5,416 nt of DNA, from positions 1-5,416 of the forward strand of contig JALRGK010000169.1 in the NCBI GenBank assembly GCA_023253415.1. Direction: 5' to 3'. The notes under the pieces were generated by a model, which searched no databases, was not told where the DNA came from, and was given only the letters and a program-made list of their open reading frames with translations. Position 1 is the first letter of the stretch; each line of letters opens with the position of its first letter. Shown in pieces: positions 1 through 5,416 of the stretch. The position numbers and the translations under genes were made by a program. The stretch is from Rhodocyclaceae bacterium (GTDB taxonomy: Bacteria; Pseudomonadota; Gammaproteobacteria; Burkholderiales; Rhodocyclaceae).

Positions 1-1568
1 GTAAGCTCGATGAAAAGCGCCTGGAGCGCGAGGCCTTTATTGCCGCTTCCGTCGAGCGCGTCAAAGCAGCGCTCAAAGAGCGTGGTGTGACGGCCGAAGT
101 CTATGGCCGCCCCAAACACATCTACAGCATCTGGAACAAGATGCAGCGTAAGGGCCTCGATTTTAACGAGCTCTATGATGTACGCGCCTTGCGCATTGTG
201 GTGGATAGCATTGCCGACTGTTACACAGCACTTGGCTATGTGCATCAGATCTGGACACCGATTCCCTCCGAGTTCGATGACTATATCTCGCAGCCCAAAG
301 GCAACGATTACCGCTCACTGCATACCGCGGTGCGCTGTGAAGATGGCCGGGCGCTAGAAATCCAGATTCGCACGCATGACATGCACCAGCATGCCGAACT
401 TGGCGTTGCTGCCCACTGGCGTTACAAGGAGGGTGCTGCCAGCTCCGGCAGCTACGACGACAAGATTGCGCTGCTGCGCCAATTGCTGAATTGGCGTGAA
501 GATATCGGTGATAGCCGTGATTGGCAGTCGCATTATCGTGAAGCGGCCCTCAACGATACCTTGTATGTGTTTACGCCGCAGGGACGCGTTGTGGATTTGC
601 CGGTGGGCGCAACCCCGGTGGATTTTGCCTACCGTGTCCATACCGAACTGGGACACCGTTGCCGCGGCGCCAAGGTCGATGGGGCGTTAGTGCCGCTGAC
701 CACACCGCTTAAAACCGGACAGCGTGTTGAAATTGTCTCTGCCAAAGAAGGCGGGCCCTCAAGAGATTGGCTGAATCCGCATCAGGGTTATCTGATGACC
801 AAATCAGCCCGGACCAAGGTTCGGGCATGGTTTGCCAGCCAGGCGCTGGATGAAACCATTGCCTCGGGTCGGGCGATCATTACCAAGGAAATGCAACGCG
901 CCGGTGTCAGCCATACCTCCATGGAGCAGGTGGCGCACGAGTTGGGTTACGATCAGGTTGAAGATCTGCTCGTTGCGGTGGGGCGAGATGAAGTTGGTCT
1001 GCGTTCGCTCCAACAGGCGCTGCGTGGTGAGCATCCCAAACCGGTCAATACAGAACAGCATGAACTGCCATTGGCAGATATTGCCCCTGAAGCCATGGTG
1101 CGCCAATCGCGCCACCGCGGTGGCAGCGGGGTACTCATCGTCGGCGTTGATCAGCTCCTAACCCAACTGGCGAAGTGTTGTAAACCAGTGCCACCGGATC
1201 CCATACAGGGGTTTGTGACCCGGGAGAAGGGCATCTCCGTGCACCGCCATGATTGCCCCAGCTTCCTGCATGTGGCGGCTTTACACCCAGAGCGCGTGAT
1301 TGATGCGGACTGGGGTGGCCACACCCCGGAGGGTGAGGTTTACGCCGTTGACATCCTGGTCGATGCCCAAGACAGGCAAGGGCTACTGCGCGATATTTCC
1401 GATGTCCTGGCGCGTGAGCGGCTCAACGTCACCGCCGTCAAAACCCAATCCAAAGCAGGGGCTGCAGAAATGGCCTTTACCGTGGAAGTGTCTGACCTGA
1501 AACGTTTACATCAGGCACTGCACCACATCCACCAGGTAGGTGGCGTAGTCAGTGCCCGTCGGGGTTAG
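1..1568 (+). CDS. relA: RelA, monofunctional (p)ppGpp synthetase (5' partial)
   Basis: RelA transfers pyrophosphate from ATP to GTP or GDP on ribosomes carrying uncharged tRNA. The frame is open from base 3 (521 codons visible, stop TAG 1566-1568), so the true start lies upstream. Against 744-residue E. coli RelA about 220 residues are missing: the degenerate hydrolase domain and the start of the synthetase domain. In visible-residue numbering, the synthetase domain includes YGRPKHIYSIW (34-44), Asp59 in YDVRALRIV, EFDDY (90-94) and EIQIRT with Glu119. Asp59 and Glu119 are 60 apart, like E. coli D275 and E335. The EFDD motif is the acidic EXDD form of synthetase-only RelA, not the RXKD form of bifunctional SpoT/Rel. 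Next come a TGS domain (about 185-245), a helical region, a zinc-finger domain with Cys392, Cys393, His414 and Cys418 (spacing identical to E. coli C612/C613/H634/C638), and a C-terminal ACT domain (from about 447). No frameshift is seen. The identification as RelA is strong. Confidence 0.95.
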   Translation, partial: KLDEKRLEREAFIAASVERVKAALKERGVTAEVYGRPKHIYSIWNKMQRKGLDFNELYDVRALRIVVDSIADCYTALGYVHQIWTPIPSEFDDYISQPKGNDYRSLHTAVRCEDGRALEIQIRTHDMHQHAELGVAAHWRYKEGAASSGSYDDKIALLRQLLNWREDIGDSRDWQSHYREAALNDTLYVFTPQGRVVDLPVGATPVDFAYRVHTELGHRCRGAKVDGALVPLTTPLKTGQRVEIVSAKEGGPSRDWLNPHQGYLMTKSARTKVRAWFASQALDETIASGRAIITKEMQRAGVSHTSMEQVAHELGYDQVEDLLVAVGRDEVGLRSLQQALRGEHPKPVNTEQHELPLADIAPEAMVRQSRHRGGSGVLIVGVDQLLTQLAKCCKPVPPDPIQGFVTREKGISVHRHDCPSFLHVAALHPERVIDADWGGHTPEGEVYAVDILVDAQDRQGLLRDISDVLARERLNVTAVKTQSKAGAAEMAFTVEVSDLKRLHQALHHIHQVGGVVSARRG

Positions 1569-1572
1569 CGAC

Positions 1573-3705
1573 TTATAAGGTTTTACCCAGCAAATTGGCC
1601 ATATCCTGCTGGGCGCAATGCGGCTTGTTGCGACCCGGTTTACGACGCGTATAGACGCCGTCGCTGTCCATCTCCCACGATTCCTGATTGTCGGCGAGAT
1701 ACAGCTTGAGGCCTTCGGTGATCACGCGCTTTTTGAGGCGGGCGTCGAGAATAGGGAAGGCCAGTTCGATACGGCGGAAGAAGTTGCGTTCCATCCAGTC
1801 TGCTGAAGAGAGGTAGACCTTTTCTTCGCCATCGGCATAGAAGTAGAACACACGGGTGTGTTCCAGGAAGCGGCCAATAATGGAACGGACCTTGATGTTG
1901 TCTGAAAGCCCGGGCACGCCGGGGCGCAGGGCGCAGACACCGCGCACAATCAGATCGATTTCTACGCCGGCCTGGCTGGCGGCATAGAGTGCTTCGATGA
2001 TCTGGGGTTCCAGCAGCGAGTTCATCTTGGCGACAATACGGCCTTTACGTCCCGCTTCAGCAGCCAGTTTTTCGGCCTCAATGGCCTTCATCATGTTGGC
2101 GCTGAGGGTGAACGGTGCCTGCCAGAGATAGTGCAGGGTTTGAGCACGGCCGAGACCCGTGAGTTGTTTAAAAACCTCCGAGACATCCATGCCAATGGCT
2201 TCGTTGCAGGTCAGCAAACCGAAGTCGGTATAGAGGCGGGCTGTTCGCGGGTGGTAGTTACCGGTACCCAGATGCACGTAATGCCGCAGCATGGGCGTGC
2301 CGGTATCATCTTCTTCCCGACGTAGGATGAGCAGCGCTTTGGCGTGGGTTTTGTAGCCGACGACGCCATAAACCACATGAGCGCCTACTTCTTCCAGTTT
2401 GGTGGCCCAGCTGACGTTGGTTTCCTCGTCGAAACGCGCCAGAAGTTCCACGACGACAGTCACTTCCTTGCCATTCTGGGCGGCGCGGATCAGCGAGTTC
2501 ATCAGCACGGAATCGGTACCCGTGCGATAGACAGTCATCTTGATGGCCACGACCTGCGGGTCGGTCGCGGCTGATTCGAGGAGCTGAATCACCGGGGTAA
2601 AGCGCTGGTACGGGTGGTAGAGCAGCACATCACCCTTGCGGATGACGTTAAAGATGTTCTTGCCTTTTTCCAGGCGCTTCACTTCGCCAGGAACAAAAGT
2701 GGGAAATTTCAGATCCGGGCGGTCTACCCAGCTCGGCACCTGCATCAGGCGCACCAGGTTAACCGGGCCTTCAACGCGGTACAGATCCTTTTCTTCAAGG
2801 CCGAACTGCGTGAGTAGGAACTCGGTCATGGCCGGCGAGGTATTGTCGGCGACTTCCAGCCGCACCGCGTCACCAAAGTTCCGTTGAGGCAATTCGCCCT
2901 GGATCTTGGCGCGCAGATTTTTGACTTCTTCTTCATCGACAAAGAGGTCGGAGTTGCGAGTGACGCGGAACTGATAACAGCCCTGTACGGTCATGCCGCT
3001 GAATAGTTCGCCAACGAAGGCATGCACGATCGAGGATAGGAAGATGAAGGTGTAATCGGATTCCGGGGTCAGTTCTTGCGGCAACCGAATGATGCGGGGC
3101 AGGACACGCGGCGCTTGCACAATGGCGATGCCGGAGCTGCGGCCGAAGGCATCACGACCTTCCAGTTCGACAATGAAGTTAAGACTCTTGTTGTAGATAC
3201 GTGGGAAGGGATGCGATGGATCCAGTCCAATGGGTGTGAGCACCGGCATGACTTCGCGGAAGAAGTAGTCACGAATCCATTCACGTTGGGCGTCCGTCCA
3301 CTGGGATCGGCGTAGAAAGCGGATGCCCTCATTGGCGGCCGCGGGCAACAGCGTGTCGTTGAGTTCGCGGTACTGATCTGCGACGAGACGGTGAACTGCA
3401 GCAGAGACTTCGTTATAGGCCTCCTGCGGGAGGCGGCCATCGGTGGTTCGGGTCTGGCTGTGGCCTTTGATCTGTTCCTTAAGGCCCGCCATGCGAATTT
3501 CGAAGAATTCATCGAGATTCGATGACACGATACAAAGAAAGAACAGCCGCTCCAGCAAAGGTACGCGCTCATCCTGGGCCTGGGCCAGAACGCGGCGGTT
3601 AAAGGCGATGAGGCCGAGCTCGCGATTGAGAAAGTGGCTATGGGGTGCGCTTGGGGCCATCGAAGTCATGGATAGATCGGTAACGTTGTCATGTAAACCT
3701 GCCAA
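1573..3705 (-). CDS. ppk: Polyphosphate kinase 1 (Ppk1)
   Basis: Ppk1 reversibly polymerises the gamma-phosphate of ATP into inorganic polyphosphate through a phosphohistidine intermediate, usually at the inner face of the membrane. The 710-residue frame is full length (E. coli 688). The N-terminal domain has NREL (27-30) and SSNLDEFF with Asn63, matching ATP-contacting N45. Arg394 (VYRTG) and Arg424 (ARFDEE) match E. coli R375 and R405. His454 (YKTHAK) matches the autophosphorylated H435, His478 (HLGTGN) matches H454, and His616 (FLEHTR) matches H592. Domain order N, head, C1, C2 is intact, with boundaries near residues 125, 340 and 527. The chosen start is a TTG with GGTG five bases upstream. 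ATG codons at 3669 and 3660 would shorten the protein by 12 or 15 residues and also lie before the conserved part, but neither has a visible ribosome site. The gene converges on relA with a 4-bp gap and diverges from ppx. Function is very likely; the start is uncertain. Confidence 0.96.
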   Translation of the reverse strand: MAGLHDNVTDLSMTSMAPSAPHSHFLNRELGLIAFNRRVLAQAQDERVPLLERLFFLCIVSSNLDEFFEIRMAGLKEQIKGHSQTRTTDGRLPQEAYNEVSAAVHRLVADQYRELNDTLLPAAANEGIRFLRRSQWTDAQREWIRDYFFREVMPVLTPIGLDPSHPFPRIYNKSLNFIVELEGRDAFGRSSGIAIVQAPRVLPRIIRLPQELTPESDYTFIFLSSIVHAFVGELFSGMTVQGCYQFRVTRNSDLFVDEEEVKNLRAKIQGELPQRNFGDAVRLEVADNTSPAMTEFLLTQFGLEEKDLYRVEGPVNLVRLMQVPSWVDRPDLKFPTFVPGEVKRLEKGKNIFNVIRKGDVLLYHPYQRFTPVIQLLESAATDPQVVAIKMTVYRTGTDSVLMNSLIRAAQNGKEVTVVVELLARFDEETNVSWATKLEEVGAHVVYGVVGYKTHAKALLILRREEDDTGTPMLRHYVHLGTGNYHPRTARLYTDFGLLTCNEAIGMDVSEVFKQLTGLGRAQTLHYLWQAPFTLSANMMKAIEAEKLAAEAGRKGRIVAKMNSLLEPQIIEALYAASQAGVEIDLIVRGVCALRPGVPGLSDNIKVRSIIGRFLEHTRVFYFYADGEEKVYLSSADWMERNFFRRIELAFPILDARLKKRVITEGLKLYLADNQESWEMDSDGVYTRRKPGRNKPHCAQQDMANLLGKTL

Positions 3706-3710
3706 GTAGG

Positions 3711-3716
3711 CACCCT
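3711..3716 (-). promoter_or_regulatory. Possible ribosome binding site for the TTG start of ppk
   Basis: On the minus strand AGGGTG ends five bases before the TTG at 3705. Its GGTG part can pair with the 3' end of 16S rRNA. The in-frame stop TAG lies just upstream, so TTG is the furthest possible start near here. The ATG at 3669 has only GACAACGTTACCGATC-type sequence in front of it, which favours TTG modestly. The TTG sits in the loop of a tiny dyad, TGCC-N5-GGCA (3700-3712), too short to call a structure. Confidence 0.35.
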
Positions 3717-3789
3717 AATTGTGACAGGAATATGAAATGCCGTGATTTATTCCGCCAAAAATAGGCGCATTGGCCTCATGCCAGTGGGG

Positions 3790-3795
3790 TAAAAT
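3790..3795 (+). promoter_or_regulatory. Candidate -10 element for ppx
   Basis: TAAAAT matches the sigma-70 -10 consensus at five of six bases and lies about 45 bases before the ppx ATG, a reasonable leader length. No good -35 box sits 16-18 bp upstream, so if real it would be a weak or activator-dependent promoter. A transcript from here would carry the small hairpin TGGCA-N6-TGCCA (3804-3819) ahead of the ribosome site. Confidence 0.3.
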
Positions 3796-3830
3796 TCGAT
3801 CTTTGGCAGGTGTTTGCCACCAATTGTCTC

Positions 3831-3834
3831 GGAA
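3831..3834 (+). promoter_or_regulatory. Ribosome binding site fixing the ppx start
   Basis: GGAA ends five bases before the ATG at 3840. This supports ATG 3840 over the in-frame GTG at 3810, which would add ten residues (ending in CLGNF) without resemblance to the family. The ATG start gives MQYESIAAVDLGSNSF, placing the phosphate-binding DLGSNS a few residues from the N terminus as is typical for Ppx. Confidence 0.55.
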
Positions 3835-3839
3835 ACTTC

Positions 3840-5345
3840 ATGCAGTACGAATCTATTGCCGCCGTTGATCTGGGCTCTAACAGCTTCCGCCTGGAGGTGG
3901 GGCGTGTTGTCGAAGACCAGATTTATACGTTGGACTCTCTTAAAGACCCGGTTCGACTGGCCTCTGGCCTACAGGCCGACAAGAGTCTTGATGAGGCTTC
4001 CCAGGAACGTGGGCTGATTGCACTGTCCCGTTTTGGTGAGCGACTCCGTGGTTTGCCGCAGGATGCCGTACGGGCCGTGGCTACCAATGCCCTGCGTGTC
4101 GCCAAGAATGCCCATAGTTTTTTGGCACGGGCCGAGGAAGCGCTAGGCTTTCCCATTGAAATTATTGCGGGTCGTGAAGAAGCGCGGCTGATTTATATCG
4201 GTGCCGTGCACTCGTTACCGGCATCAGATCAGCAGCGCCTGGTGTTCGATATTGGCGGGGGTTCCACCGAGTTTATTATTGGCGCCGGAATGAAGCCGCT
4301 GAAGCTGGAATCGCTCTTCATGGGGTGTGTCAGTTATTCGCTACGCTATTTTCCCGATGGCCTGATCGATCGTAAGCGCTTGCGTGAAGCCCAGATGGCA
4401 GCGGCCAAGGAAGTGTCGCTCATTGCCCATGCGTATCAGTTAACGGGGTGGGGTGAGGCGATTGGTTCGTCGGGTACCGCCCGTGCGATTGCCGATATTC
4501 TGGAACAGAATGACCTCAATCCACGTGGCACGATCGGGATTACACGCGTTGGTCTGGATAAGCTCTGTACCCTGATGCTACGCCATAAGTTTATTGAAGC
4601 GCTGCCTTTGCAGGGGGTGAAATCGGATCGGATTCCTGTATTGCCGGGCGGTATTGCCATTATGTCGGCGATTATGGATACGCTGGGCATCCAGCAAGTG
4701 AGTTATGCCGATGGTGCGCTGCGCCTCGGTGTGCTGTATGACCTGCTCGGTCGTTTCCATCATCACGATATGCGTTCAGCGACCGTGCGGCATTTCCAGC
4801 GCCGTTATCAGGTGGAGTCTGGCCAGGCCGAGCGCGTGGCGGAAACCGCGACAACGATTTTTACGGGACTCATGGGGTTGAAACTGCGCAGTCCGGAAGA
4901 GCTGGAACGCGATCTGCAGTTCGTGCGTTGGGCGGCCAGTCTACATGAGGTGGGGTTGTCGATTGCCCATAGTGGTTACCACAAGCATGGTGCCTATATT
5001 CTGGGTTACGCTGATATGCCGGGTTTTTCCAAGATGGACCAGGCTCGTCTGGCGCTGCTGGTGCTGTGTCATCGCGGTAAGCTGAACAAGGTTGACAGCC
5101 TCGAGCGGGCCGATATCGCCTGGCGGCAGATATTGGCCTTGCGTCTCGGGGCGATTCTGCATCGGTCCCGTCTGGAGAGCGGCGTTCCCGAGTTGCATGC
5201 CTCCGAAACAGTGAACGGTTTTACGATCCAGATTCCGGCGGTGTGGCTGGATGAAAACCCGATGACCATGGCGGCGCTGCGTGACGAAACTGCCATCTGG
5301 GAAGAGGCCGGTTTCCGCCTGCGTATTCGCGCTACGCGCCGATGA
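3840..5345 (+). CDS. ppx: Exopolyphosphatase (Ppx/GppA family, Ppx type)
   Basis: Ppx removes terminal phosphates from polyphosphate. The 501-residue protein matches E. coli Ppx (513) along its length. The actin-like ATPase-fold N-terminal half carries DLGSNS (10-15), IEIIAGREEARL with Glu114 (E. coli E121, catalytic), and DIGGGSTE (137-144), where Asp137, Gly139 and Glu144 correspond to D143, G145 and E150. GSSGT (209-213) is the second phosphate loop. The C-terminal helical HD-like part has LHEVGL (His369, Glu370) and HSGYHKHGAYIL (from 377). Two points favour Ppx over the paralogue GppA: DIGGGS rather than DIGGAS, and the HSGxHxHxAYI motif, which E. coli GppA lacks. A single-copy enzyme might still also cleave pppGpp. 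The start is ATG 3840 with GGAA upstream. It diverges from ppk, unlike the E. coli ppk-ppx operon, and overlaps the next frame by ATGA, suggesting co-transcription downstream. Confidence 0.93.
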   Translation: MQYESIAAVDLGSNSFRLEVGRVVEDQIYTLDSLKDPVRLASGLQADKSLDEASQERGLIALSRFGERLRGLPQDAVRAVATNALRVAKNAHSFLARAEEALGFPIEIIAGREEARLIYIGAVHSLPASDQQRLVFDIGGGSTEFIIGAGMKPLKLESLFMGCVSYSLRYFPDGLIDRKRLREAQMAAAKEVSLIAHAYQLTGWGEAIGSSGTARAIADILEQNDLNPRGTIGITRVGLDKLCTLMLRHKFIEALPLQGVKSDRIPVLPGGIAIMSAIMDTLGIQQVSYADGALRLGVLYDLLGRFHHHDMRSATVRHFQRRYQVESGQAERVAETATTIFTGLMGLKLRSPEELERDLQFVRWAASLHEVGLSIAHSGYHKHGAYILGYADMPGFSKMDQARLALLVLCHRGKLNKVDSLERADIAWRQILALRLGAILHRSRLESGVPELHASETVNGFTIQIPAVWLDENPMTMAALRDETAIWEEAGFRLRIRATRR

Positions 5346-5416
5346 TTTACTCTGGTGAGATTGATCCTGCCTGGCTGATCACCGGTTTTCTGATCACCGC
5401 TGTCGGCTATGTCCGA
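5342..5416 (+). CDS. Start of an unidentified, probably membrane protein (3' partial)
   Basis: An ATG at 5342 overlaps the ppx stop TGA (5343-5345) in the ATGA arrangement typical of translationally coupled genes. The frame stays open for all 25 codons to the window edge. It begins MIYSGEIDPAW, followed by LITGFLITAVGYV, a hydrophobic stretch that could be the first membrane helix or a signal anchor. No clear ribosome site precedes it, which fits coupling to ppx. Too little is visible to name a family. The overlap and hydrophobic start support a real gene, but 25 codons could stay open by chance. Confidence 0.55.
   Translation, partial: MIYSGEIDPAWLITGFLITAVGYVR

Larger units (their letters stand above)
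3697..3811. repeat. 9-bp perfect inverted repeat bordering the intergenic region
   Basis: ACCTGCCAA at 3697-3705 is the exact reverse complement of TTGGCAGGT at 3803-3811, with 97 bp between. The left copy covers the TTG start of ppk and the first codons after it; the right copy lies in the ppx leader. The match is exact over nine bases only. Read outward, each gene therefore begins near the same TTGGCAGGT string. This could be a pair of sites for one regulator or a chance match. Confidence 0.5.
3706..3839. promoter_or_regulatory. Divergent ppk-ppx intergenic region with promoters
   Basis: This is the only non-coding stretch of any length in the window and must hold promoters for ppk (left) and ppx (right), unless ppk has an additional one elsewhere. 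For ppx the best -10 match is TAAAAT at 3790-3795 (five of six to TATAAT), with no convincing -35 at the right distance; TTGGCC at 3770 is 14 bp away, which is too close. For ppk the minus strand offers TTGGCG and CATATT with an 18-bp spacer, each four of six to consensus. Four short dyads built from GCC/GGC lie here and at the borders: 3700-3712, 3753-3767, 3771-3783 and 3804-3819. That promoters exist here is likely from gene arrangement; the specific boxes are guesses. Confidence 0.6.

Noticed and set aside
87..89. GTG at 87 as a true start of relA
   Set aside because: The frame is open upstream to the window edge with RelA-like sequence (KLDEKRLEREAF and onward), so the GTG encodes an internal valine.
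1586..1613. Intrinsic terminator for ppk or relA
   Set aside because: The stem is 7 bp with a 14-base loop, there is no T-run after it on either strand, and it lies inside ppk coding sequence.
3069..3572. 167-codon open frame on the minus strand, and other long secondary frames over relA, ppk and ppx
   Set aside because: They overlap well-supported conserved genes in other frames, have compositions rich in Arg, Ser and Pro typical of shadow frames, and show no recognisable domain or ribosome site.
3711..3729. Pho box upstream of ppk (minus strand CTGTCAC then AATT)
   Set aside because: The first half-site matches CTGTCAT at six of seven and the spacer is AT-rich, but the second half (AGGGTGC) matches at only one of seven and overlaps the likely ribosome site.
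3804..3817. Sigma-54-like promoter, TGGCAG-N4-TTGC, ahead of ppx
   Set aside because: The spacer is one base shorter than the TGGCAC-N5-TTGC consensus, and sigma-54 tolerates spacing changes poorly. The implied transcript start, near 3828, would leave a leader of about a dozen bases. The same bases form the TGGCA/TGCCA dyad.
3810..3839. GTG at 3810 as the ppx start
   Set aside because: It adds ten residues with no family similarity and lies within a dyad. The ATG at 3840 has GGAA at good spacing and gives a typical Ppx N terminus.
1..5416. Mobile element, phage, CRISPR or novel defence system
   Set aside because: No transposase, integrase, terminal repeat, regular repeat array or unfamiliar multi-gene cassette is present; the genes are core metabolism and fill nearly all the DNA.

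Overview
The window looks like ordinary chromosomal DNA from a gammaproteobacterium of moderate GC content (mid-50s percent by eye). All three recognisable genes resemble the Escherichia coli RelA, Ppk and Ppx proteins closely enough to place individual catalytic residues. The genus cannot be fixed from the sequence. There are no insertion sequences, phage genes, tRNAs, rRNAs or CRISPR repeats, and I see no base-composition break that would suggest recent transfer. Nearly all the DNA is coding.

Layout: (1) positions 1-1568, plus strand, hold the C-terminal two thirds of relA, the monofunctional (p)ppGpp synthetase; its 5' part lies outside the window. (2) Only 4 bp further on, and convergent with it, ppk (polyphosphate kinase 1) runs on the minus strand from 3705 to 1573. 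(3) A non-coding stretch of about 134 bp (3706-3839) separates ppk from the divergent ppx and must carry promoters for both. It contains a 9-bp inverted repeat at its two borders and an unusual number of TGGC/GCCA half-sites. (4) Positions 3840-5345, plus strand, hold ppx, an exopolyphosphatase of the Ppx/GppA family. (5) At 5342 a new reading frame begins in an ATGA overlap with the ppx stop. Its first 25 codons look like the start of a membrane protein, and it runs off the window.

Together the genes form a stringent-response and polyphosphate locus. RelA makes (p)ppGpp on ribosomes stalled by uncharged tRNA, Ppk builds polyphosphate from ATP, and Ppx degrades it. In E. coli (p)ppGpp inhibits Ppx, so the alarmone drives polyphosphate accumulation; that link is known there and only inferred here. 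In E. coli ppk and ppx share an operon and relA is elsewhere. Here all three are adjacent, but kinase and phosphatase are transcribed divergently, so their ratio could be controlled separately. I found no previously undescribed system. The points most worth a second look are the gene arrangement, the symmetrical intergenic region, the 4-bp convergent junction, and the unknown gene coupled to ppx.
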